Of a stretch of 64,000 nt of DNA, positions 1-8,368 are shown piece after piece; positions within the stretch are counted from its first letter, which is position 1; each line of letters opens with the position of its first letter. A program made the translations under genes and the position numbers. The notes beneath the pieces are model-generated. The model saw only the letters and a list, made by a program, of their open reading frames with translations, ran no database searches and was not told the DNA's origin. The stretch is from Candidatus Heritagella intestinalis (GTDB lineage Bacteria; Bacillota; Clostridia; Oscillospirales; Acutalibacteraceae): positions 1 through 64,000 of the forward strand of contig CAJFVO010000006.1 in NCBI GenBank assembly GCA_904420555.1, in the 5' to 3' direction.

Positions 1-10
1 AACACAAGAC

Positions 11-100
11 ATGCGGTATCGGCAATCCCTAATGCAGTATGCAGCCAAATATGGCGTGAGCCGTGCAAGCCGGAAATACAACAAGAGTCGGTCGTATATG
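11..100 (+). pseudogene. Transposase/integrase N-terminal remnant
   Basis: The first 30 codons read like the N-terminal helix-turn-helix of a clostridial IS481/IS3-type integrase: a segment resembling YAAKYGVSRASRKYNKSRSY, a stretch I know from DDE-type transposases of gut Clostridia. After that segment the frame continues with residues that do not resemble a transposase and stops at 280, so the catalytic DDE domain is absent. The local sequence is more AT-rich than the genes that follow. The rest of the element may lie left of the window edge on the same or opposite strand, but nothing here shows it. I treat it as a decayed fragment rather than a working gene. Confidence 0.5.
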
Positions 101-282
101 CTTTCTTTGAATCTCTCGTTGTACAAGATGTTTGACAAACCTACATTTTTCTTTTTGTTTGTTCGGGGCCGAATATCGACCTCCATTATTGCGTTTCTGC
201 CGGAATCCATCTATAATGGAAGCAGAAATTTTGGAAAGCTTCTTTGCTGTTATGGGACGCTTTCCGCTGGGAGTGAATAGCT

Positions 283-627
283 TTGAAAAAAGTGAAAATT
301 ACCGTATTGAAAACGACACTGGATCGGGAACTGGCGGCGGAATACGGCGTACCAGGGCTGACGGCGTGTCCCATGATGACGGAGGGGCAGGTCTTTTACG
401 CAGATTATGCCAAGCCGGAGGGGCTGTGCGACGAGGCTTGGAAGGCCATCTATCAGTATGTATTCGCTTTAGCCCATGGGGCGGATAAAGACCTTTTCTA
501 TTATGGAGACTGGATTCGCAAGCCCGGAGTGGCTATTTGCAGCTGCAACGACGGCCTGCGCCCGGTAATCTTCAAGCTGGAAACTACCGGGGAGGAAGCG
601 GAGATCTCCTATACCCCGGTGCGGTAA
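283..627 (+). CDS. TIGR04076-like small protein
   Basis: A 114-residue protein with a TTG start preceded by GGGAG at about nine bases. It resembles the TIGR04076 family: small, cysteine-containing proteins of anaerobes. Visible features are an N-terminal beta-rich segment (KVKITVLKTTLDRELAAEYG), a Cys at about residue 29 in a PGLTACPMM context, and a CSCNDGLRPVIFKLE segment near the C-terminus, which is the part most typical of the family. No catalytic function is established for it. It lies 21 bases upstream of a lipoprotein gene on the same strand, so the two may be co-transcribed. The family call rests on recognition of the C-terminal pattern. Confidence 0.65.
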   Translation: MKKVKITVLKTTLDRELAAEYGVPGLTACPMMTEGQVFYADYAKPEGLCDEAWKAIYQYVFALAHGADKDLFYYGDWIRKPGVAICSCNDGLRPVIFKLETTGEEAEISYTPVR

Positions 628-648
628 TCCATGAAAGGAAAGAGTTAC

Positions 649-1098
649 ATGAAAAAATCCATATGGGGAGCAGCGGCTTGTCTGCTGTTGGTGCTTTCCG
701 GCTGTTCTAACAGGGAAGCCTTCCCGGTAGAAGCTCTGGATTGGCAGCTGTGTACGGTACAGGAGCAGGAGACCGGTGAAGTGCTTTTTGCAGGGCCCGG
801 GGAAGATGGTTGGCCTGAGGCAAAAGAAAAAGCCCTTTCCTGCGTCATGGAGGCGGGGGAGATTACCCTGACAGACGAGGCAGAAAGAAAAAATTGGCGG
901 GAAACCTATCGCCAGATCCACGCTCCTGACCACCAGGGGACAGCTGTGTATGAAGTTGCTTTCGAAGACGATGGAGAGGGTCTGCTTACCACTGGCGTCA
1001 CACGATACCAGAACGGGGAGGAAGAGGCATCTCTTCTGTTGGATACCGGGGACTATGTGCTTCGTTTTTCTGCGCCCCTTTCAAATGAGAGCCCATGA
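649..1098 (+). CDS. Small predicted lipoprotein, unknown function
   Basis: A 149-residue protein beginning MKKSIWGAAACLLLVLSGCSN. It has a basic n-region, a hydrophobic core and a lipobox (LSGC), so it should be exported and lipid-anchored at the outer face of the membrane. I chose the ATG at 649 because AAAGGAAAG sits just upstream and because it puts the signal peptide at the N-terminus; an in-frame ATG at 631 would add six residues before it. The mature part is acidic and shows no domain I recognise. It ends just upstream of the leuA leader promoter and so belongs to the preceding small transcription unit. Confidence 0.6.
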   Translation: MKKSIWGAAACLLLVLSGCSNREAFPVEALDWQLCTVQEQETGEVLFAGPGEDGWPEAKEKALSCVMEAGEITLTDEAERKNWRETYRQIHAPDHQGTAVYEVAFEDDGEGLLTTGVTRYQNGEEEASLLLDTGDYVLRFSAPLSNESP

Positions 1099-1123
1099 CG
1101 CAGAAGGGTTTGCAAAAAGGCCC

Positions 1124-1153
1124 TTGACAATTTTTCTAGCGTGGTAGTATAAT
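1124..1153 (+). promoter_or_regulatory. Promoter of the leuA T-box transcript
   Basis: TTGACA at 1124-1129 and TATAAT at 1148-1153 with an 18-base spacer are a near-consensus vegetative promoter. The predicted start near 1160 gives a leader of about 340 nt before the leuA ATG, which covers the whole T-box. Confidence 0.8.
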
Positions 1154-1159
1154 AAACCA

Positions 1160-1441
1160 CAGAATCCAATACACCAAAAGACTGTGAAGGGAAAAAGACG
1201 AAGGAGAGCTTCTTCAGAGAGCCGGCGGAAGGTGCGAGCCGGCGAAGTGCCGTTCGTGTATAACTCATCCCGGAGTCGCCGTCCTGATAAGGGGCGGACG
1301 GGTGGCGCCGTTAAAGGCCGTAGCCTTGTTGGAGGCTGTAGAGGGCTGTCCGTGTAAGCGGCAGCTGCACAAGGGTGGTACCGCGAAATCGAACTGTTTC
1401 GCCCCGGATATGGCGTTTGCCGTATCCGGGGCGTTTTGTTT
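1160..1441 (+). promoter_or_regulatory. T-box leader (leucine specifier) with terminator
   Basis: This is a T-box riboswitch, which reads the charging state of a tRNA and lets transcription continue when the tRNA is uncharged. The T-box sequence GGGTGGTACCGCG is at 1373-1385. Stem I shows the expected distal part (AGAGAGCCGGCGGAAGGTG region near 1216-1240). Before the ATCCCGGAG segment stands CTC at the specifier position, a leucine codon, in agreement with leuA downstream. The competing terminator is a hairpin with CCCCGGATA/TATCCGGGG arms at 1402-1431, followed by a T-rich run to about 1441. Uncharged leucine tRNA should therefore induce leuA. The specifier placement is my alignment by eye to other clostridial T-boxes. 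Confidence 0.9.
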
Positions 1442-1499
1442 GCCCAGGTCCCTTCTCTGCGAATTCCCAACAGCAAATTTTTACTGGGAGATGGTTTTT

Positions 1500-3188
1500 A
1501 TGTATCAGGGTTTCAAAAAGTACATTCCGTTTCAGCCGGTACAGCTGAAGGACCGCACATGGCCGGACAAAGTGATTACCGAGGCGCCGATTTGGTGCAG
1601 CGTGGACCTGCGGGACGGTAACCAGGCCCTTATCAACCCCATGAATCTGGAAGAGAAGCTGCAATTTTTCCAGATGCTGGTGGATATCGGGTTTAAAGAG
1701 ATTGAAGTGGGATTCCCCTCCGCTTCCGAAACGGAGTACGAAATTCTCCGCACCCTCATCGAACGGAACCTGATTCCCGATGATGTGACCATCCAGGTGT
1801 TGGTGCAGGCCCGGCCCCATTTGATTCAGAAGACCTTTGAGGCAATCCAGGGCGCCAAAAATGTCATTGTCCATTTCTATAATTCCACTTCCACTCTCCA
1901 GCGCAAGGTGGTATTCCACACGGATATGCAGGGCGTCATTGACATTGCGGTAGAGGGGGCCCGGCTCATTCGGAAGCTCACCGAGGAAGAAGTGGCCCGC
2001 AGCGGCATCAATATCCGGTACGAGTATTCCCCCGAGAGCTTTTCCGGCACGGAAATGGACAACGCCGTCCTCATCTGCGACCGGGTGCTGGAAGAGCTGG
2101 GCGCTACGCCGGAAAATAAGGTCATCCTCAACCTGCCCAACACCGTGGAGGGCAGCACCCCCAACTGCCACGCCGACCAGATCGAGTATTTCTGCCGCCA
2201 CTTAAAGGGCCGGGACAGCGCCATCATCAGCCTCCACGCCCACAATGACCGGGGCTGCGGTGTAGCGGCCACGGAGCTGGGCCTCATGGCTGGCGCAGAG
2301 CGGGTGGAGGGCACCCTCTTCGGCAACGGCGAGCGCACCGGCAATGCGGACATTATGGTAGTGGCCATGAATATGTATTCCCAGGGCGTGGACCCCAAGC
2401 TGGACTTCTCCAATATCAATCACATCCGGCATATCTATGAATCCTGCACCAAGATGAAGGTTCACGAGCGGCACCCTTATGCCGGCGAGCTGGTATTCAC
2501 CGCTTTTTCCGGTTCTCACCAGGACGCCATCAAGAAGGGCGTAGACTACATGGCCCAGAGTAATTCCCCCTATTGGGAGGTGCCCTATCTGCCTATTGAC
2601 CCGGCGGACGTAGGCCGGCAATATGAGCCCATTATCCGCATCAACAGTCAAAGCGGTAAAGGCGGCGCGGCTTTTATTATGCAGCAGAACTTCGGGTATT
2701 ATCTTCCTAAAGCCATGCACCCGGAATTCGGCGCGACAGTCAAGGCAGCCTGTGACGCGGAGGGCCGGGAGTTAAAGCCGGAAGAGATTTTTGATTTGTT
2801 CCACAAGGAATATTTTGAGATTAAATACCCCTACCATCTGAAGCGCTATAAGCTCTATGAGGAGCATGACGGCCAGGATGGGGAGGCCCAGGTGCATTTT
2901 GAGGGTGTGCTCCGGTTCCAGAATGTGGACCACGAAATCAGCGGCGTGGGCAACGGCCCCATTGACGCGTTCTTCGGCGCCCTGCGCTCTGTGGGCATCA
3001 ACGACTACGAGTTCGTGTCCTACAGTGAGCACGCAGTTTCCTCCGGCGCGGACTCCAAGGCGCTGTCCTATATCCAAATCCGCACCCCGGAGAACAAGAC
3101 TGTCTTTGGCGTGGGCCTGGACGGCAATATCAGCCTGGCCTCCATCAAGGGCATCATCTGCGCCATCAACCGCGCCAGCCGCACCTAA
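1500..3188 (+). CDS. leuA: 2-isopropylmalate synthase (long, type 2)
   Basis: Condenses acetyl-CoA with 2-oxoisovalerate, the first committed step of leucine synthesis in the cytoplasm. The protein is 562 residues, the length of the long LeuA type seen in actinobacteria and many Clostridia. DLRDGNQ at residues 36-42 gives the metal-binding Asp and the catalytic Arg of DRE-TIM metallolyases; HAHNDRG at 246-252 supplies the metal-binding histidines and GNGERTGN lies at 275-282. The last ~110 residues form the C-terminal domain that mediates leucine feedback in this family. The ATG at 1500 has GGGAG nine bases upstream; an in-frame opening through the T-box back to 1302 is not credible as coding. 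Expression is set by the leucine T-box. Confidence 0.95.
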   Translation: MYQGFKKYIPFQPVQLKDRTWPDKVITEAPIWCSVDLRDGNQALINPMNLEEKLQFFQMLVDIGFKEIEVGFPSASETEYEILRTLIERNLIPDDVTIQVLVQARPHLIQKTFEAIQGAKNVIVHFYNSTSTLQRKVVFHTDMQGVIDIAVEGARLIRKLTEEEVARSGINIRYEYSPESFSGTEMDNAVLICDRVLEELGATPENKVILNLPNTVEGSTPNCHADQIEYFCRHLKGRDSAIISLHAHNDRGCGVAATELGLMAGAERVEGTLFGNGERTGNADIMVVAMNMYSQGVDPKLDFSNINHIRHIYESCTKMKVHERHPYAGELVFTAFSGSHQDAIKKGVDYMAQSNSPYWEVPYLPIDPADVGRQYEPIIRINSQSGKGGAAFIMQQNFGYYLPKAMHPEFGATVKAACDAEGRELKPEEIFDLFHKEYFEIKYPYHLKRYKLYEEHDGQDGEAQVHFEGVLRFQNVDHEISGVGNGPIDAFFGALRSVGINDYEFVSYSEHAVSSGADSKALSYIQIRTPENKTVFGVGLDGNISLASIKGIICAINRASRT

Positions 3189-3371
3189 CCAAGCTAAGCT
3201 TGGAGGTAATCCGCGGGAAGGTAGACATCGATTAGCGGCCTATCTTCTCGCGGAGGTGGCCCCGTGCATAGGCCGAGCTGCATTTTCCTCTATTTAATGC
3301 ATGGCGAGGATGTCAAGGCTTTAATCTTTAATGTTTTATAATCGAAACTCACACAGAAAGGAAATACCGCT
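3189..3371. other. leuA-leuB spacer, repeat-like
   Basis: A 183-base spacer without a credible gene. It begins with a short palindrome (CCAAGCTAAGCTTGG) and contains a CCGCGGGAAGGTAG segment that resembles starts of other long spacers in this window near 8060 and 25040. AAAGGAAA at about 3358 is the leuB ribosome site. No terminator with a T-run is visible, so leuB may be read through from leuA. Confidence 0.4.
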
Positions 3372-4442
3372 ATGAAAGAATACCGTATTGCCGTCCTCAA
3401 AGGCGACGGCATTGGCCCTGAAATTGTAGAACAAGCGCAGAAGGTGCTGGATAAGGCCGGCGAAAAGTTCGGTTTCGCCGTAAAGTATCAGGAGGCCCTG
3501 CTGGGGGGCTGCGCCATTGACGCTACTGGCGTGCCCCTGCCCCAGGAGACGGTGGACATCTGCAAAGGTGCCGATGCTACTCTCCTTGGCGCTGTGGGCG
3601 GCCCCCAGTGGGATAACCAGCCCGGCAATAACCGCCCGGAAAAGGGGCTCTTGGGAATCCGTTCCGCATTGGGCCTCTTCGCCAACCTGCGCCCGGCCGT
3701 GATTTTCGAGCCCCTGCGGGAGGCTTCCCCCCTGAAACCCGAGATTATCGGCGGGGGCATTGACGTGCTGGTGGTGCGGGAGCTCACCGGCGGCATCTAC
3801 TTTGGAGAGCGGGGCCGCTGTGAGGAAAACGGCGTCCCGGCGGCCTACGATACGGAGAAATATTCCGTGCCGGAAATCGAGCGCATTGCCCGGGTGGCCT
3901 TTGAAATGGCCCGGAAGCGCAACCACAAGCTGTGCAGTGTGGACAAGGCCAATGTGCTGGAATCCTCCCGGCTGTGGCGGGAAACCGTCATTCGGGTGGG
4001 CCAGGAGTACCCGGACGTGGAGCTGAACCATCTGTATGTGGATAACTGCGCCATGCAGCTGGTGCGGGACCCCGGTCAGTTCGACGTCATTGTTACCTCC
4101 AATATGTTCGGCGACATCCTCTCCGATGAGGCCTCTATGATTTCCGGTTCTATTGGAATGCTGGCTTCTGCTAGCCTGAACGGCAGTAAAAATGGCCTGT
4201 ATGAGCCTATTCACGGTTCTGCTCCCGATATTGCCGGGCAGAATATCGCCAACCCTCTGGCCACTATCCTGTCTGTGGGCATGATGCTCAAGTATTCTCT
4301 GGAGCAGCCGGAAGCCGCCCAGGCCATTGACGATGCCGTGGCCAAGGCCCTGACCCTGGCCCGTACCCCGGATATTTGGGTGGAGGGCATGGACAAGGTC
4401 TCCTGCACCCAGATGGGCGACCTGGTCGCTTCCCTCCTGTAA
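3372..4442 (+). CDS. leuB: 3-isopropylmalate dehydrogenase
   Basis: Oxidises and decarboxylates 3-isopropylmalate to 2-oxoisocaproate with NAD, the third leucine step. The 356-residue length is typical. GDGIGPE at residues 11-17 is the classic N-terminal motif, the substrate-binding arginines lie in the [14 protein letters not shown] region near residue 100, the [11 protein letters not shown] block near 195 carries the Lys-Asn pair, and the [12 protein letters not shown] block near 243 carries the metal-binding aspartates. [14 protein letters not shown] near 280 is the nucleotide-binding loop. It follows leuA, but leuC and leuD, which encode the intervening isomerase, are not in the window and must lie elsewhere. 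Confidence 0.95.
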   Translation: MKEYRIAVLKGDGIGPEIVEQAQKVLDKAGEKFGFAVKYQEALLGGCAIDATGVPLPQETVDICKGADATLLGAVGGPQWDNQPGNNRPEKGLLGIRSALGLFANLRPAVIFEPLREASPLKPEIIGGGIDVLVVRELTGGIYFGERGRCEENGVPAAYDTEKYSVPEIERIARVAFEMARKRNHKLCSVDKANVLESSRLWRETVIRVGQEYPDVELNHLYVDNCAMQLVRDPGQFDVIVTSNMFGDILSDEASMISGSIGMLASASLNGSKNGLYEPIHGSAPDIAGQNIANPLATILSVGMMLKYSLEQPEAAQAIDDAVAKALTLARTPDIWVEGMDKVSCTQMGDLVASLL

Positions 4443-4688
4443 CCTCCCTTTCCTTGGGGAAGCTGGGGCTCTGCCCCAGGCCCCGCTTAAGAACCTTCTT
4501 ATAAGAAGGTTCTTAAGAATCTCGAAGAATTTTATACGTCCCCGGGTATCCCCTCTATGAGAGGGGATACCCGGGGACAAATGAAAGTTTTTTGAGGGTT
4601 TTTAGGGAATCTTTTTTACAAAAAAGTTCCCTAAATGGGGTCCGGGGCAACGCCCCGGCATCCCAAAGAAGGGGGAGATGGGAGAAAA
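4443..4688. repeat. Array of intergenic inverted repeats
   Basis: The spacer between leuB and azlC contains five successive inverted repeats: 4463-4479 (CTGGGGC arms), a perfect 32-base palindrome at 4486-4517, an 18-base-arm hairpin with a 5-base loop at 4538-4578, a near-palindrome around 4601-4635 with an A/T-rich centre, and CCGGGGC arms at 4642-4658. None is followed directly by a long T-run except the A/T-rich one. They may act as transcription or mRNA-stability elements, or be a composite mobile repeat; the sequence alone does not decide. Confidence 0.7.
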
Positions 4689-5411
4689 ATGGAATTGACT
4701 TTTCGCAAGGGAGTAAGGGACGGGCTGCCCATTTGTCTGGGATATGTGTCGGTGTCCTTTGCTTTCGGCATGATGGCGGTGGAAGGGGGCCTGCCGGCAT
4801 GGGTGGGGCTGCTCATCTCCATGACCAACCTGACCTCCGCCGGACAATTTGCTGGCCTGGAGCTGATTCTCAGTGGCGGCCTGTATCTCGAGGTGGCGGT
4901 GACCACCTTTGTCATCAATGTGCGGTATCTGCTCATGTCCCTGTCCCTTTCCCAGAAAGTGGACCCGGCCATGAGCCGTCTGGAACGGTTCCTGCTGTCC
5001 TTTGGCATCACTGATGAGATTTTCGCCGTAGCCGTACAGCAAAAGGAACCGGTGAATTCCCGGTACCTGACGGGACTCATTTCCATGCCCTATGTGGGCT
5101 GGGCCCTGGGCACGCTCCTGGGGGCCACGGCAGCGGGAATCCTTCCGGCGCCGGTGCGCAGCGCTTTGGGCATCGCCATTTACGGGATGTTCCTGGCCAT
5201 TATCATCCCGCCGGCTGTGAAGGCCAAACCCGTGGCTGTGGTGGTGATCGTAGCCGTGGTGCTCAGCTGCCTGTTCAAATGGGTTCCCGGCCTGAGCGCC
5301 GTTTCCTCCGGCTGGGCCATTTTGCTCTGTGCCATCCCGGCAGCCGCCTTTGCTGCTCTGCGTTGGCCGGTGGAGGAAGGGGAAGAGGAAGCAAAGGAGG
5401 CGGCCTCATGA
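4689..5411 (+). CDS. azlC: AzlC-type branched-chain amino acid exporter, large subunit
   Basis: A 240-residue hydrophobic protein of the AzlC family, the large subunit of the two-component AzlCD exporter for branched-chain amino acids. The N-terminus (FRKGVRDGLPICLGYVSVSFAFGMMA) and the block TNLTSAGQFAGLELI near residues 50-65 are typical, and four to six further membrane spans follow. A start at 4689 is supported by GGGAG just upstream and by the family N-terminus. Its stop overlaps the azlD start in an ATGA. Placement right after leuAB fits overflow control of branched-chain amino acids, although a repeat-rich spacer separates it from leuB. Confidence 0.92.
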   Translation: MELTFRKGVRDGLPICLGYVSVSFAFGMMAVEGGLPAWVGLLISMTNLTSAGQFAGLELILSGGLYLEVAVTTFVINVRYLLMSLSLSQKVDPAMSRLERFLLSFGITDEIFAVAVQQKEPVNSRYLTGLISMPYVGWALGTLLGATAAGILPAPVRSALGIAIYGMFLAIIIPPAVKAKPVAVVVIVAVVLSCLFKWVPGLSAVSSGWAILLCAIPAAAFAALRWPVEEGEEEAKEAAS

Positions 5412-5746
5412 AGAACCTCCCGTATGTCCTCACCTGTATTTTCCTCATGGCGGCGGTCACCTATTTGGTGCGGATGCTGCCCCTGACCATCTTCCGCAAG
5501 CGCATTAACAACCGGTTTGTTCGTTCTTTCCTGGCCTATGTGCCCTATGCGGTGCTGGCGGCTATGACCTTCCCGGCCATTCTGGAATCCACTTCCAGCC
5601 TGTGGTCGGCCCTGGCAGGGTTGGCAGTGGCCCTGCTCCTGGCCTGGAAAAACCGCAGCCTCCTCACCGTGGCTTTAGGCGCGGTAGCGGCGGTGTTCGT
5701 AGTGGAGCAGGTGCTGGTGTATTTGCAAATGCTGTCGTTTTCATAA
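5408..5746 (+). CDS. azlD: AzlD-type branched-chain amino acid exporter, small subunit
   Basis: A 112-residue membrane protein with about four predicted spans, of AzlD family length. The motif YLVRMLPLTIFRKRI near residues 18-32 is characteristic, followed by FLAYVPYAVLAAMTFPAIL. The start overlaps the azlC stop (ATGA) and has AAAGGAGG upstream inside azlC, so translation is coupled. It should form the export complex with AzlC in the cytoplasmic membrane. Confidence 0.92.
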   Translation: MKNLPYVLTCIFLMAAVTYLVRMLPLTIFRKRINNRFVRSFLAYVPYAVLAAMTFPAILESTSSLWSALAGLAVALLLAWKNRSLLTVALGAVAAVFVVEQVLVYLQMLSFS

Positions 5747-5816
5747 ATGATTGTTGCAATCCGATTTGTTGTTTGATAGAATAAACTTTAGAAAGCAATA
5801 GATGGGAGGAATCACT

Positions 5817-6407
5817 GTGGAAATCAAGGAAGTTTTGCTGCGTAAGGTTCGGAATATCATGGAGGGCTGGGAGGATCACGGCATTTATGCGGTTTCCTTC
5901 TTGGTGGACTTTAACGAGGACAATACCTTCCGCGGTGTTTCCAACGTGTCGGAATGGATGGTCAGCTGCAACCGGGAGGAGGACTGCGAAGATGCCGGCC
6001 CTCTGGACGAAGAGCGCTGGAATTATGCGTTTTGGAACCAGGAGGAGGAACCGGTAATCACGGCGAGCGATGATGACCCGGAAATGGCTTTGCTGTTTGA
6101 TTGGTATCGCCAGCAGGGCCTGACCCATATTGGCAGCGAATCCGAAGACGACGACTACGATGAAGAGATGAATTATGTGGGCAAGGGTCCTGAGGGGCAT
6201 TACCAGCTGCTGATGCTGGCGGCGGAAGTGGCCCGGCAGCTTCAAGAGGAAGGTTTCTTGGAAAAACGATTTCACAAGAAGATTCCCATTATTGTCCATG
6301 GCTTAGAATATGCCTGGTATGATTTAGAGGCCACTAAATTGGCCAATCCCCATGGTGAGGCAGAAGCGTTTTTGGAGTACGTCCGTCAGGAGCTGGAAGA
6401 GCTGTAA
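5817..6407 (+). CDS. Conserved acidic protein, unknown function
   Basis: A 196-residue, strongly acidic soluble protein. I place the start at GTG 5817 because GGGAGG lies at 5804-5809, seven bases upstream; an ATG at 5802 would overlap that ribosome site. The acidic run around residues 125-135 (ESEDDDYDEEM) is probably disordered. Layout and composition recall the DUF4303 group, which is linked to SMI1/KNR4-like immunity proteins, but I cannot show family membership. It stands alone after azlD, with a TAGAAT-type -10 element in the spacer, and is followed by a convergent membrane-protein gene. Confidence 0.6.
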   Translation: MEIKEVLLRKVRNIMEGWEDHGIYAVSFLVDFNEDNTFRGVSNVSEWMVSCNREEDCEDAGPLDEERWNYAFWNQEEEPVITASDDDPEMALLFDWYRQQGLTHIGSESEDDDYDEEMNYVGKGPEGHYQLLMLAAEVARQLQEEGFLEKRFHKKIPIIVHGLEYAWYDLEATKLANPHGEAEAFLEYVRQELEEL

Positions 6408-6459
6408 TTTCATGCTTTTGATGGTTCTGTATTTGATACGGTGATTGTGCTGCCCGGAG

Positions 6460-6843
6460 TTAAGGCCTATTCTTTCCCTGCATCCGTTGGCACAGGCCCA
6501 TAGCGGGCAGGCAAAGAACTCCCCACAGGAGGGTGTAGGGCAGACAGACTTGTCCCAGCAGGTTCAGGGGCATTTTGGAGTAGTCCCATACATTCCGGCG
6601 CAGAACTAGATTGAACACCACCCCAAAGCAGAATTCCACTGCCGTAATAGAGAGCGCCCCGGCCAAGCAGCGCTGTGCCATTGGCCGGCGGCGCATTTTT
6701 TTGTTATTGCACACCCGATGAATGATGGGCAGGCAGATTCCCCCGGCGGCGGCCATAGAGGGGTGAGTGTGTCCCCGCCAGAGAATCTCCAGCAGGGGAT
6801 AAAGAGTGCTTCCCGTAAGAAAGAGGGCTGCGTTTTTGGGCAT
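6460..6843 (-). CDS. CmpB-like putative ABC transporter permease (small)
   Basis: A 127-residue membrane protein with three or four predicted spans. The segment LNLLGQVCLPYTLLWGVLCLPAM near the C-terminus matches the pattern of the putative ABC-transporter permease family PF06541 (CmpB-like), which occurs in many Firmicutes without proven transport function. An AAAGGAG lies about 11 bases before the ATG. It is a single gene between convergent and divergent neighbours; no ATPase partner is adjacent. Confidence 0.65.
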   Translation of the reverse strand: MPKNAALFLTGSTLYPLLEILWRGHTHPSMAAAGGICLPIIHRVCNNKKMRRRPMAQRCLAGALSITAVEFCFGVVFNLVLRRNVWDYSKMPLNLLGQVCLPYTLLWGVLCLPAMGLCQRMQGKNRP

Positions 6844-6961
6844 ACTACTTAGAAACTCCTTTCCCGAGTAAAATTCTTCCCCATTAGCATGGCCCGGAAA
6901 GAGCCGGATACTCTCCGGAGATTTTTTCCACGGCGTACTATAATTTCACAGAAAATCGTGC

Positions 6962-6967
6962 TATAAT
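6962..6967 (+). promoter_or_regulatory. galE -10 element
   Basis: TATAAT at 6962-6967 lies about 40 bases upstream of the galE start; the -35 region is poor. A second TATAAT-like sequence stands about 20 bases further upstream. Confidence 0.5.
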
Positions 6968-7008
6968 GGCGGTACAACTTCAGAGACGAAAAAGAGAGGA
7001 TGATTTCC

Positions 7009-8043
7009 ATGATGAAAATTTTAGTCACCGGCGGCGCTGGCTATATCGGCAGCCATACCTGCGTTTCCCTTTTGGAAGCCGGCTATGAAGTGGTTGTGGC
7101 GGATAATCTGGTAAACAGTAAAAAAGAAGCCCTGGACCGTGTGGAAGAAATTACTGGAAAGTCTTTGACTTTTTACGAAGTAGACGTCTGCGACCGGGAT
7201 GCTATGGAGACCCTTTTCTCCAAGGAGACTATCGGCGCGGTGATTCATTTTGCTGGCCTGAAGGCGGTGGGCGAATCGGTGCGGGTGCCCCTGCGATACT
7301 ATGAGAACAACCTGATTTCTACGCTGGTTCTGCTGGAAACCATGCAGCGCCACGGCGTGAAGAATCTGGTGTTCAGCTCTTCCGCCACGGTGTACGGCAA
7401 TCCGGCCACCGTGCCCATTACCGAGGACTTTCCCCTGTCGGTTACTAATCCCTACGGCGCCACCAAGCTGATGATTGAAACCATGCTCAAGGACATGGCC
7501 AAAGCGGACCCGGAATTTAATCCCATTCTGCTCCGATATTTCAATCCGGTGGGGGCCCATGAAAGCGGCAAAATCGGGGAAGACCCCAACGGCATCCCCA
7601 ACAATCTGGTTCCCTATATTACCCAGGTGGCCATTGGCAAGCTGGAAAAGCTCCGGGTGTTCGGAGACGATTATCCCACCCATGACGGCACCGGCGTGCG
7701 GGACTATATCCACGTGGTGGATTTGGCTGGGGGCCACGTAGCAGCCCTGAAGCTCTTCGGCGAAGACGGCAAGGCGAACTGCGGCCTGCGGATTTATAAC
7801 CTGGGTACCGGCGTGGGATATTCGGTGCTGGATATGGTCAAGGCCTTTGGGAAGGCAGTAGGCCGGCCCATTCCCTATGAGATTGCCCCCCGCCGTCCGG
7901 GAGACGTGCCTGCCCTTTACGCGGACTGCGCCAAGGCCAAGGAGGAGCTTCACTGGGAAGCCAAAAAGACCCTGGACGATATGTGCGCTGATTCCTGGCG
8001 CTGGCAATCCCAAAACCCCAACGGCTACAAGGCTGAGCCTTGA
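7009..8043 (+). CDS. galE: UDP-glucose 4-epimerase
   Basis: Interconverts UDP-glucose and UDP-galactose with bound NAD. The protein is about 344 residues, normal for Gal[17 protein letters not shown] at the N-terminus is the Rossmann nucleotide-binding glycine motif, FSSSATVYG contains the catalytic Ser, and NPYGATK has the YxxxK catalytic pair. The block [22 protein letters not shown] is typical of the subgroup. Three close ATGs exist at 7000, 7009 and 7012; AGAGAGGA ending at 7000 favours 7009 or 7012. It is a monocistronic unit and could feed the polysaccharide pathway encoded near 47-57 kb. Confidence 0.95.
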   Translation: MMKILVTGGAGYIGSHTCVSLLEAGYEVVVADNLVNSKKEALDRVEEITGKSLTFYEVDVCDRDAMETLFSKETIGAVIHFAGLKAVGESVRVPLRYYENNLISTLVLLETMQRHGVKNLVFSSSATVYGNPATVPITEDFPLSVTNPYGATKLMIETMLKDMAKADPEFNPILLRYFNPVGAHESGKIGEDPNGIPNNLVPYITQVAIGKLEKLRVFGDDYPTHDGTGVRDYIHVVDLAGGHVAALKLFGEDGKANCGLRIYNLGTGVGYSVLDMVKAFGKAVGRPIPYEIAPRRPGDVPALYADCAKAKEELHWEAKKTLDDMCADSWRWQSQNPNGYKAEP

Positions 8044-8368
8044 CGCAAGCTGAATATTCTCGCGAAGGTAGTTACACGTGGATAACATGGAAAGCCATAC
8101 AGCGAGCGATGCCGCTTCTCTGACCGCCATCGAAATTGACGCAAGCTCGCTTGCAGGCGATTTCGCTCGGCGTGTCAACCTGCCACCCCCTACGAATCTT
8201 TTGCTTCCTTTTCTTTTCGTTAAGAAAAGGAAGTGCCCGTCGCGGCATGAGCGACAAGGTGGTCAATCGATGCATAGAACGATAAGGAGAATAAGCGAGA
8301 AGAATAGAAGAAAGCCCCTAGAACTCCCCGTCACGCTGTGTGCGCTTTTTCAAAAGGAGGACAAGACC
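8044..8368. repeat. 325-base spacer with inverted repeats
   Basis: No credible gene. It holds a perfect 12-base inverted repeat (arms 8204-8215 and 8222-8233, loop of six) and a TCGCGAAGGTAG-type start near 8060 that recurs in other spacers (about 3210 and 25040). An open frame runs through it into the nucleotidyltransferase gene, but its residues look random and a strong ribosome site sits only at 8353-8360. Confidence 0.5.

Noticed and set aside
1302-1499. Open frame extending leuA upstream
   Set aside because: It runs through the T-box and its terminator; the ribosome site and family N-terminus fix the start at 1500.
8078-8368. Longer start for the nucleotidyltransferase
   Set aside because: The extension has no conserved residues and the strong ribosome site lies at 8353-8360.
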